Shown here one piece after another: positions 1-5,349 of a DNA stretch of 9,830 nucleotides. A model generated the notes under the pieces. That model did not search any database. It was not told the DNA's origin and saw only the letters and a program-made list of their open reading frames with translations. Origin of the DNA: Oscillospiraceae bacterium (lineage in GTDB: Bacteria; Bacillota_A; Clostridia; Oscillospirales; Oscillospiraceae); assembly GCA_017537045.1 (NCBI GenBank), contig JAFYLN010000044.1, forward strand, positions 1-9,830. The letters are read 5' to 3'. The position numbers were made by a program, and so were the translations under genes. How positions within the stretch are numbered: the first letter of the stretch is position 1; each line of letters begins with the position of its first letter.

Positions 1-557
1 GGATAGAAGAACAGTTCAATCCATACGTCCTTGTTCTGACCAATCTCTCTGTATTCTTCATCAAGGAAGATAACCATTCCTTCTTTATCTCCTACATGGA
101 TAAATCCGCCTTCACCGAGGAAACCTGGGTGTTTCAGTACAATGCGGTGTTCCCCAATTTCAAGGGTGTGGCCTGCAGTGGTCATTGCAGCTACCTGATC
201 GCTAACTTTCTCAAGAGGTTTTGCGAGGCGATCATAATGTATGGCATAACCAAAATACCAAATGCTTGTCCAAATAATCAAAACGGCAGCAAGAAAGGAC
301 AGTGTAACAATAGCGCCTTTTCTTCCGGAGCGTTTCTTCTCCTTGGCAATCTGATGATGGATCGCCTCCAGAGGTTTAAGATCATTGCCCGGATGCATTG
401 CTTCGAGTTCAATCTCGCCACGCAAAGATGCAAGGATTTGGCTGCAATAAGGGCAATCCCGCATGTGTTCGTCGATAAGAGCAGCACTTTCATCGGAACA
501 GATGCCGTCGTGATACATCGGCAACAGATCTTCTATGATCTTACACGAAGTCTTCAT
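1..557 (-). CDS. zf-HC2 membrane anti-sigma factor (3' end beyond window)
   Basis: Reads leftward from an ATG at 557 and is still open at base 1 (185 codons visible). Residues 5-40 hold a zinc-binding anti-sigma domain: Cys5, then H31-x3-C35-x2-C38, the HxxxCxxC signature of the zf-HC2/ZAS family that clamps ECF sigma factors in the cytoplasm. A single membrane helix follows at about 81-105, preceded by a basic stretch (KEKKRSGRKG), so the N-terminus should be inside and the remaining 80+ residues outside as the sensing part. Its ATG overlaps the sigma-gene stop by four bases (ATGA, 554-557), so the two are translationally coupled and very probably a cognate pair. The signal sensed is not evident. 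Anti-sigma role is well supported by family and context; the missing C-terminus limits more detail. Confidence 0.9.
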   Translation of the reverse strand, partial: MKTSCKIIEDLLPMYHDGICSDESAALIDEHMRDCPYCSQILASLRGEIELEAMHPGNDLKPLEAIHHQIAKEKKRSGRKGAIVTLSFLAAVLIIWTSIWYFGYAIHYDRLAKPLEKVSDQVAAMTTAGHTLEIGEHRIVLKHPGFLGEGGFIHVGDKEGMVIFLDEEYREIGQNKDVWIELFFY

Positions 558-1030
558 TTCAATTCCTCCTTGATTTTCAGTCTGGCACGGTGGTAAGTGA
601 CTCGTGCCCATGTTTCTGTTCTTCCGAATAGTTCAGCAATCTGCTCATAAGACAGTTCGCCAAATGCTCTTAAGGAAAACACTTCCTTATATGGCTCTTG
701 CAGCTTGTGAAGGATTTTATGAATCTCAAAAGCTGATTCTCGGGATAAATACCTTTCTTCGATGTCTTGATTACTCATCAGTAATCCGGTATCTGTTTCG
801 TGATCCAGGTGCTTTTCCTTTCTGCAGAGAGATATATATGTGTTTTTCGCAATCTGGCACAGCCATACTGAAACCTTGCACTTGCCATCAAAAGACTCCA
901 GACTGCTCAGGGCTTTGAAGAAAGTTTCCTGGGTGATTTCTTCCGCCAGAGATTCATTCTTGCAGAGTGAAAAAGCATAATGGTACACATCTCTGAAATA
1001 ACGCTTATATACATCGTTAAAATCGGCCAC
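554..1030 (-). CDS. ECF-type RNA polymerase sigma factor (sigma-70 family)
   Basis: 158 residues, the normal size for an ECF sigma factor. Region 2 spans about 5-70: the YHYAFSLCKNESLAEEITQETFFKAL block is the core-binding and -10 recognition part, with the typical LAEEITQETF core. A short linker is followed by region 4 at about 107-155, a helix-turn-helix (LSYEQIAELFGRTETWARVTYHRAR) for -35 recognition. The start is GTG at 1030, with GAGGAGG ending about 7 bases upstream (1038-1044). The gene overlaps the zf-HC2 anti-sigma gene by four bases, giving the classic sigma/anti-sigma pair. Upstream lie a housekeeping-type promoter and, closer in, a TGTAAC-N16-CGTC element like those used by Bacillus SigX/W/M, so self-activation is likely (inference). 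Family call is firm; regulon unknown. Confidence 0.95.
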   Translation of the reverse strand: MADFNDVYKRYFRDVYHYAFSLCKNESLAEEITQETFFKALSSLESFDGKCKVSVWLCQIAKNTYISLCRKEKHLDHETDTGLLMSNQDIEERYLSRESAFEIHKILHKLQEPYKEVFSLRAFGELSYEQIAELFGRTETWARVTYHRARLKIKEELK

Positions 1031-1052
1031 TTACTCACCTCCTCACTACTAA

Positions 1053-1078
1053 GACGCAAATGGTCTTGTTCTGTTACA
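1053..1078 (-). promoter_or_regulatory. Probable ECF-sigma autoregulatory promoter
   Basis: On the minus strand the -35-like TGTAAC (1073-1078) is followed by a 16-base spacer and CGTC (1053-1056). This matches the Bacillus SigX/SigW/SigM promoter pattern (TGxAAC-N16/17-CGTC or close variants). Transcription would start near 1046-1048, giving a leader of only about 17 bases with the AGGAGG site almost at the 5' end. Position directly before an ECF sigma gene makes autoregulation the simplest reading. Not tested. Confidence 0.6.
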
Positions 1079-1088
1079 ACTTTTTTTG

Positions 1089-1117
1089 ATTATATCACAC
1101 GATTCTTTATGTTAAAA
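1089..1117 (-). promoter_or_regulatory. Housekeeping-type extended -10 promoter for the leftward sigma operon
   Basis: Minus-strand TGATATAAT (1089-1097) is a perfect -10 hexamer with the TGn extension. At 17 bases upstream the -35 position reads TTTTAA (1112-1117), a poor match, so the extended -10 probably carries the promoter. It lies upstream of the ECF-type promoter and could supply basal transcription. Confidence 0.55.
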
Positions 1118-1141
1118 GAAAAGTCATGAATGCCGATTCTA

Positions 1142-1169
1142 ATGACATCCAAGAAATTTATGATATAAT
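1142..1169 (+). promoter_or_regulatory. Housekeeping-type promoter for the rightward sigma operon
   Basis: ATGACA (1142-1147, five of six to TTGACA), a 16-base spacer, and TATAAT (1164-1169) with a TGA extension immediately before it (1161-1163). Transcription should begin near 1176, leaving a leader of about 59 bases to the TTG start. A weaker ECF-like pair, TGAACC (1181-1186) and TGTA (1203-1206) at 16-base spacing, lies downstream and is much less convincing. Confidence 0.65.
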
Positions 1170-1216
1170 TTTTGAAAGAGTGAACCGAACTGACCTTTCT
1201 GTTGTATATGTAAGTG

Positions 1217-1226
1217 AAAGGAGGTG
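1217..1226 (+). promoter_or_regulatory. Ribosome-binding site that sets the start of the second sigma gene
   Basis: AAAGGAGGTG is a near-perfect Shine-Dalgarno sequence. It lies inside the longest open frame (GTG at 1214) but sits at a workable distance, about 10 bases, before an in-frame TTG at 1235. The TTG is therefore the better start. Confidence 0.75.
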
Positions 1227-1234
1227 CAGAGAGC

Positions 1235-1729
1235 TTGATCGATCAATACATAAGACAATACGGAAAACGGCTGTATGGGCTTTGCCTGTCTCTCTGCGCC
1301 AATACCTTTGAGGCAGACGATCTTTACCAGGACACATGGCTGCGGGTCGTTAAGAGCATTTCTCAGTACGATCCGAGCCGTGAATTTGAACCATGGCTAA
1401 CGAGGATCTGCATCAATACCTATCGGAACACTCTGCGGCGTATTGCCAGGAGCCCGTTGTTGAACTTCCGTAGCAACGAGGAAAAAGATGCGCTTCTGCA
1501 ATCTGTCCCGGCACCTGCGAGTCCGGACTATGGCCCCTTGTACGAAGCCATTGACGGTCTGCCGGAAAAGCTTCGTCTGGCCGTGATTCTGTATTATTTT
1601 GAAGAAATGGATATCTCAGCCACTGCCAAACTCATGGGTATTCCGGAAGGAACCGTAAAATCCCGCTTGAGCAAAGCAAGAAAACTACTGAAGGAGGTGC
1701 TTGGCCGTGAATCAGATCTACAATTTTGA
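1235..1729 (+). CDS. ECF-type RNA polymerase sigma factor, second copy
   Basis: 164 residues from a TTG start at 1235, chosen because AAAGGAGGTG (1217-1226) precedes it; the upstream GTG at 1214 would place that site within the gene. Region 2 covers about residues 5-75, with the core-binding block CLSLCANTFEADDLYQDTWL and a C-terminal WLTRICINTYRNTLRR helix. Region 4 covers about 100-157 with a helix-turn-helix, DISATAKLMGIPEGTVKSRLSKARK, the usual ECF DNA-reading end. The stop overlaps the next gene by 23 bases, and two small membrane-protein genes follow, so they are likely its regulators. It has no zf-HC2 partner, unlike its divergent neighbour, and is clearly a different ECF subgroup. Family call is firm; target promoters unknown. 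Confidence 0.93.
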   Translation: MIDQYIRQYGKRLYGLCLSLCANTFEADDLYQDTWLRVVKSISQYDPSREFEPWLTRICINTYRNTLRRIARSPLLNFRSNEEKDALLQSVPAPASPDYGPLYEAIDGLPEKLRLAVILYYFEEMDISATAKLMGIPEGTVKSRLSKARKLLKEVLGRESDLQF

Positions 1730-1982
1730 ACAGCACAAACCACCCGTGCTGAATGAAAATATGCTCCGGGCAGAGCTTGAACGACGCAGGCTTCGCTGGC
1801 AGACAACTCTGATTGCTGTTGCCGGTATCCTCGTTCAAATTCTTCTTATTCTGTTAGGCTTTATCACCAAGAATGAGTACCCAATAATTACAGTCGCATG
1901 CCTGATCTATGTTGTGTTTTCTGTAACAGGCGGTAGTGTTCTCGCTATTGTCTGCACTCGTAAAGGAGGTCTTACACTATGA
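1707..1982 (+). CDS. Small two-helix membrane protein, probable anti-sigma component
   Basis: 91 residues from GTG at 1707, set by AAGGAGGTG (1691-1699) with normal spacing; an in-frame TTG at 1701 is too close to that site. The first ~30 residues are polar and charged (ENMLRAELERRRLRW), then two hydrophobic helices lie at about 33-53 and 58-83. The basic segments at both ends (ERRRLRW, CTRKG) predict a hairpin with both termini inside. It overlaps the sigma gene by 23 bases and the next gene by four (ATGA, 1979-1982), a tightly coupled trio. I recognise no named family. From position and shape, the cytoplasmic N-terminus could hold the sigma factor at the membrane (inference). Confidence 0.8.
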   Translation: MNQIYNFEQHKPPVLNENMLRAELERRRLRWQTTLIAVAGILVQILLILLGFITKNEYPIITVACLIYVVFSVTGGSVLAIVCTRKGGLTL

Positions 1983-3355
1983 GTACAGCATTTGCTGCGT
2001 TTAACCTACTCATATTCGCATCTGTCTTCGCATTTCTTCCTCTTCTGATTGGTGTCTATGTATATCGTGATGCCAAACGGAGAAACATGAATGCACCGCT
2101 CTGGACCATCATCGCAATTTTAGCACCTTCTTTGATTGGTTTCATTATTTACCTGCTGGTCCGCGGCAACTACTCTAACCTGAAGTGTCCCCGTTGTGAG
2201 GCTACTGTAACCGAGCAGTTTGTTGTCTGCCCCAAGTGTGGCGCGAAACTTCGTCCGACATGCCCGAATTGTTCAATGGCAGTAGAACCTGACTGGAGTG
2301 TCTGCCCCAAGTGTACGCATCCACTTCCGGCAGTACAGGATGATATCACCACCCCTGTTCGTCCTAAAGATAAGACCCTCTGGAAGATCCTTGTTGCTAT
2401 CATCGCTGTACCTGTGATACTCATTCTACTCCTGGGCATCAGCTTTACTGCAGTATCCGGCGGTGGCTCCTCTAGCCTGCGGGAAATCTCGTTTGATGAA
2501 TACTACGCTGATCAGGAGACTCCCGAAACTACAAAACAGTATGTTCGGGAATGGATGGAAGGCATCGAGCCGCAAAGTGGCCATGCATACGCACTTCGAT
2601 ACACCCATCGTTTTGATTCTGAGAGCAAAAGTAAAGATTATTACTACCTGATTTATGTTCCGGGAGGCGGCGGTGCGGAATGTTGCGGATTCGGATATTC
2701 CGCTGGACTGTTCAGCACATCGTTCAAGCTGGAATTGGAGGGTACCAATAACCAAGACGGCTTGTACTGTGCTATGACGACTTCGAACAAAGCTGCACCA
2801 GAGCTTCGGGTGACCTTAAACGGAAGGCGCTTGGATGATGAAATCACAGTCGTAGACTTCAATCCTACACTCTACACAATCGCATCCGAATCCGATTATA
2901 GTTCCTTAAAAGCGGCTTCCGGTGACTTGTATGTGGAGTCTGAGGAACGGGAGATGGTGGCTGAGTATATCACATTCACAAAGTATGTTGATGGACAGCA
3001 ATATGAAATTGCCGAATTTGATACCCCTGACTTCCTACTGAACACGGTTGTAGGAATTCACGAACTCCATTATCTTGATGAAGAACCTGCTTTTTTGCAG
3101 GGCTATGAACTCCAGGACTTCTATTCCATCGATATACTGTTTATAGATGATACCGGCAAAGCACATTATGAGGATATCTGGAATTTCCTGATCGTAGAAG
3201 CAGCAGATTCCTATTATCTGCTGGAAATCGGCCCTAACAGTCAGATTGAGAAAATTTTAGAGGAACGCCAGATTACAAGTCGAGATGATGTTGTGGCCTA
3301 TGAGATCAGCCAGGATGCCTACTCCGCTTTAGGTGAACTCTTTATTAAACCGTAA
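1979..3355 (+). CDS. Membrane protein with two zinc ribbons, third gene of the sigma operon
   Basis: 458 residues from ATG at 1979, preceded by AAAGGAGGT (1962-1970). Two membrane helices at about 5-28 and 41-61 flank a basic VYRDAKRRNMN loop, a pattern resembling the phospholipase-D-nuclease N-terminal hairpin. Next come two zinc ribbons of identical spacing: C70-x2-C73-x10-C84-x2-C87 and C95-x2-C98-x10-C109-x2-C112. A third helix lies at about 135-157, followed by a Ser/Gly linker and a ~290-residue acidic, soluble C-terminal region with no family I recognise. Four-base overlap with the previous gene indicates co-regulation with the ECF sigma factor, so it may be part of the sensor/anti-sigma complex or a main target protein. 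The positive loop suggests it is cytoplasmic, which would put the zinc ribbons outside; zinc ribbons are usually cytoplasmic, so topology is unsettled. Confidence 0.88.
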   Translation: MSTAFAAFNLLIFASVFAFLPLLIGVYVYRDAKRRNMNAPLWTIIAILAPSLIGFIIYLLVRGNYSNLKCPRCEATVTEQFVVCPKCGAKLRPTCPNCSMAVEPDWSVCPKCTHPLPAVQDDITTPVRPKDKTLWKILVAIIAVPVILILLLGISFTAVSGGGSSSLREISFDEYYADQETPETTKQYVREWMEGIEPQSGHAYALRYTHRFDSESKSKDYYYLIYVPGGGGAECCGFGYSAGLFSTSFKLELEGTNNQDGLYCAMTTSNKAAPELRVTLNGRRLDDEITVVDFNPTLYTIASESDYSSLKAASGDLYVESEEREMVAEYITFTKYVDGQQYEIAEFDTPDFLLNTVVGIHELHYLDEEPAFLQGYELQDFYSIDILFIDDTGKAHYEDIWNFLIVEAADSYYLLEIGPNSQIEKILEERQITSRDDVVAYEISQDAYSALGELFIKP

Positions 3356-3366
3356 TTCAGAATAAT

Positions 3367-3393
3367 ACCCGCAGGATTACAAATCCTGCGGGT
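3367..3393. terminator. Bidirectional terminator between convergent genes
   Basis: A perfect 12-bp stem (3367-3378 with 3382-3393) built on CCCGCAGGATT and a three-base loop ACA. It is followed by TTTATTA on the plus strand and TATTATT on the minus strand. It sits 11 bases after the stop of the rightward zinc-ribbon gene and 18 bases after the stop of the leftward CxxC gene, so it can serve both. The T tracts are interrupted. Confidence 0.8.
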
Positions 3394-3411
3394 TTATTAC
3401 GTGATTATATA

Positions 3412-3957
3412 TCACTGAATGATATGATCAACGATTTCCAAAGTACCATGCACGACAATTTCAATCTCATCTAGGCATTGCTTTGTCTGAACCTCATAGC
3501 AACGTACTAGCTGGATTTCCTCAGAGTCGAAAGATAGAATATCAAAGCTTTTCGGAGTTCTCAGATCCAAAAGTAAGAATCCTTTCTCGGTATGGCTGGA
3601 AATGCGTTCCCTGCAGGATTTGCAGAAGTGCTTTTCCTCATACTCATTTTCATTTGTGGGTATGGTTATATGTGTTTCCCAATTGGCCGTATCGCTATAA
3701 CCATTGATGCCTGCAACATATATGAAACTGAATGTCCCACCTTGCTGATACTCATTCAGCTCAGCAACTTTGAAGGGATGTGGATCATATACGGCCAACT
3801 CCCCTACCTCGCCGGTGGCCAAATTTACGAGAGCAGGAGCATGATATGGAATGGACTCACAGATCGCGCAGCGTTTTGGGTTAGGCGCCGGCAGAATGGT
3901 AATCACGATAATCAGAATGAGTATGACAGCAATAACTGGAAAAATATATTTCTTCAT
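3412..3957 (-). CDS. Single-pass exported or membrane-anchored protein with two CxxC pairs
   Basis: 181 residues from ATG at 3957, with GAGGTG in the tail of the preceding locus as ribosome site. Residues 4-22 form a strong hydrophobic helix after MKK, followed by PAPNPKRC, so it is a signal anchor or uncleaved signal peptide placing the rest outside the membrane. The first cysteine is eight residues after the helix and lacks a lipobox, so a lipoprotein is unlikely. C30-x2-C33 and C112-x2-C115 could form one four-cysteine metal site or disulphide/thiol pairs. The segment between them (YHAPALVNLATGEVGELAVYDPHPF) looks conserved in style, but I cannot name a family. It starts three bases after the stop of the SLOG remnant, so the two probably shared a transcript. 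Function unknown. Confidence 0.82.
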   Translation of the reverse strand: MKKYIFPVIAVILILIIVITILPAPNPKRCAICESIPYHAPALVNLATGEVGELAVYDPHPFKVAELNEYQQGGTFSFIYVAGINGYSDTANWETHITIPTNENEYEEKHFCKSCRERISSHTEKGFLLLDLRTPKSFDILSFDSEEIQLVRCYEVQTKQCLDEIEIVVHGTLEIVDHIIQ

Positions 3958-3960
3958 AAA

Positions 3961-4287
3961 CTACACCTCGATAATTTCAACCGGTATCCCCTGTTCCTGG
4001 GCATATTGGATTGTATTGCCGGTACCGCTGGGATCTCCATTAAAAACGGCAATCAGTCTGGAGGAATGATTGACAAGCCATTGGTTTCTATTCTGATAGA
4101 CATCCGGTGAATATCGGTCTGACAGAACCTGGACATGGTCGGCTTGTTTTCGGACTAGATTATAATGCTTTTTCCAGTCTACTGGCCAGCGATCTTCCAT
4201 ACCCTCAAAAGGGATAACACACATGAGCTTCAAGTCTTTATTATACCTGCGCAGCTCGATCACAATGTCTGCTGCCCAGAGGTCTAC
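3961..4287 (-). pseudogene. 5'-truncated SLOG-superfamily (DUF1273/YpsA-YoqJ-like) gene
   Basis: The surviving reading frame gives 108 residues that match the C-terminal two-thirds of DUF1273-type SLOG proteins, Rossmann-like domains thought to bind nucleotide-derived ligands. Visible family blocks are VDLWAADIV, CVIPFEG-x3-RW, SDRYSPDVYQNRNQWLVNHSSRLIAVF and GTGNTIQYA. The usual start of the family, with the FTGHRP motif and the first half of the fold (roughly 60-70 residues), is absent. In-frame similarity begins at the Val codon at 4287, one base from a 20-bp palindrome (4289-4308), and the frame closes at a TAA further upstream. A GTG at 4263 could still start a 100-residue product, but it lies inside the fold and has no clear ribosome site. 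Truncation is seen directly; family identity is from recall of motifs. Confidence 0.8.
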
Positions 4288-4288
4288 G

Positions 4289-4308
4289 TTATGTGAAGCT
4301 TCACATAA
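4289..4308. repeat. Perfect 20-bp palindrome at the SLOG truncation point
   Basis: TTATGTGAAGCTTCACATAA is identical to its reverse complement over all 20 bases, made of the 10-mer TTATGTGAAG in head-to-head copies. It abuts the last base at which the SLOG similarity holds. It could be the end of a mobile element, a recombinase site or the scar of an excision; which one cannot be told here. Confidence 0.75.
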
Positions 4309-4562
4309 AGTTGATTATGAAAAGTAAAGAGTTATGCGAAGTGCAGATAAAAAGCATAGAAATCAGTGCTGTTTTCTGAATAACTCTTAACATAATAATC
4401 CTCAACTATTTCTTCTCCTGTTGTTATTCCGCTTGCAATCTATAATAATTGCAACAAGACCTACATAATCATAGTCACCGACTAGTGGTATTCTAAAATA
4501 AAAGAAATATGTCCAAATGCAGGACACATTTAGTGAAAAAATTATTCCTCTTCCTTTGATTT
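4309..4562. other. Noncoding AT-rich stretch, possible mobile-element remnant
   Basis: No open frame with a credible ribosome site is seen on either strand; the longest small frame from an ATG at 4317 is 20 codons. Apart from the repeat half-site at 4332, it holds a small inverted repeat TTGCAAT/ATTGCAA (4433-4439 and 4448-4454) and a short TGTCC/GGACA hairpin near 4510-4535. Given the truncated gene at one edge, it may be the non-coding end of an inserted or excised element (inference). Confidence 0.4.
4332..4341 (+). repeat. Third copy of the palindrome half-site
   Basis: TTATGCGAAG matches TTATGTGAAG of the palindrome at nine of ten bases, in direct orientation, 43 bases after the first copy. 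The arrangement direct/inverted/direct resembles binding sites at an element end, but ten bases is short and chance is not excluded. Confidence 0.4.
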
Positions 4563-4593
4563 AAGCCTCGGCAGTGAAGTCCTGCCGAGGCTT
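4563..4593. terminator. 12-bp GC-rich hairpin, terminator-like
   Basis: AAGCCTCGGCAG (4563-4574) pairs perfectly with CTGCCGAGGCTT (4582-4593) around a seven-base loop. T runs after the stem are short on both strands, so it would be a modest intrinsic terminator. It lies just beyond the larger hairpin that ends the CPBP gene and may act as a backup for leftward transcription. Confidence 0.55.
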
Positions 4594-4607
4594 TGGTTTG
4601 GTACAAC

Positions 4608-4655
4608 CAAAACAAGAAGGTGCAGCTCCGTTCAGAGTTGCACCTTCTTGTTTTG
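4608..4655. terminator. 21-bp hairpin terminator after the CPBP protease gene
   Basis: Bases 4608-4628 pair with 4635-4655 through a 21-bp stem with a single G-T pair and a six-base loop (4629-4634). Each side ends in a run of A or T (AAAAC / GTTTT), so a T tract follows the G+C-rich centre in either direction. It begins eight bases past the stop of the leftward CPBP gene. Confidence 0.75.
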
Positions 4656-4663
4656 TAACGTTT

Positions 4664-5332
4664 CTATGTTAACAGCATAAAACCAATAGTGTTAATGGCA
4701 AAATTGGCAAACATATGGGTCAGCCAGGAGCAGTAGATGGTATCCAGCTTTTCGTTCAGCCAGTTGAAGATCATACCACCGACCACTAAACCCGCCATAA
4801 CCAGCAGGAATAGTGCCGGAGAGAACCAACCGATCATCATTGCCACATGGTACAGGCTGAATGCTGCAGCGCTGAATATGTACGCCAGCTTTCTGCCGGA
4901 GTGCTGTTTCAGATTGGTAAAGACAAATCCACGGAAGAAGAACTCCTCCAGGAAGGAATTTGCAAAGGAGATATAAAGGCTCACATAGAGGAAGTTATCC
5001 TTTGTAACGCCTGCGTTATCTGTCAAGGCTCCGGCAATCTGCGAAAAGTCAAAGAACGGCGATACCAGGAAGTACCCGCCAAGGATCACCACATAGATAC
5101 CTACGCCAAGAGCAATGGCCGGCAGTAATCCTTTCTTCTTGGGACGGAGCAGCGATAGATAGAGCACGCTGTGGTCTATTTTCGAGGCAATCAACGGAAT
5201 CAGCATAAACAGTGCGATCTTAATTGCAGACTTGGCCGCATACCCTGGACGAAGTACCCCGTCCACCAGTGCCATCATCAGGCAACATATGATTGTGACC
5301 GAAAGGACCAGAACTGTTCGACGATTTTGCAT
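4664..5332 (-). CDS. CPBP-family intramembrane metalloprotease
   Basis: 222 residues from ATG at 5332, chosen for GGGAG eight bases upstream (5341-5345); an ATG at 5353 overlaps the PlsY stop (ATGA) and is a credible alternative giving seven more residues. The protein has six to eight hydrophobic helices and the CPBP (CAAX protease/bacteriocin-processing, Abi) motifs: E129-E130-x3-R134, F158-x3-H162 and H206-x3-N210. The glutamates and histidines form the membrane-embedded metal/catalytic site in this family. Members process prenylated proteins in eukaryotes; in bacteria they are linked to peptide maturation, bacteriocin self-immunity and signalling, so the substrate here is unknown. It is translated with the upstream PlsY-family gene. 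Family call is firm. Confidence 0.9.
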   Translation of the reverse strand: MQNRRTVLVLSVTIICCLMMALVDGVLRPGYAAKSAIKIALFMLIPLIASKIDHSVLYLSLLRPKKKGLLPAIALGVGIYVVILGGYFLVSPFFDFSQIAGALTDNAGVTKDNFLYVSLYISFANSFLEEFFFRGFVFTNLKQHSGRKLAYIFSAAAFSLYHVAMMIGWFSPALFLLVMAGLVVGGMIFNWLNEKLDTIYCSWLTHMFANFAINTIGFMLLT

Positions 5333-5349
5333 AGACAAATCTCCCGACC

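Noticed and set aside
96..596. 166-residue open frame on the plus strand
   Set aside because: It lies antisense to the zf-HC2 anti-sigma gene, which has clear zinc-binding residues, a membrane helix and a four-base overlap with its sigma gene. The plus frame shows no domain and no ribosome site.
1181..1206. ECF-type promoter TGAACC-N16-TGTA before the second sigma gene
   Set aside because: Both halves deviate from the consensus; kept only as a remark because the position parallels the better site on the other strand.
1214..1234. GTG 1214 as start of the second sigma gene
   Set aside because: The Shine-Dalgarno sequence lies within these bases, so the ribosome would be placed on TTG 1235 instead.
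1126..1311. 61-codon plus-strand frame in the divergent spacer
   Set aside because: It would run through the promoter and the AAAGGAGGTG site of the sigma gene and overlap the sigma gene in another frame; no ribosome site or recognisable sequence.
4317..4379. 20-codon frame starting at ATG 4317
   Set aside because: No ribosome site, overlaps the repeat copy at 4332, and resembles no known peptide.
4433..4454. Inverted repeat TTGCAAT/ATTGCAA as a terminator or site
   Set aside because: Seven-base arms in AT-rich DNA without a T tract; can arise by chance.
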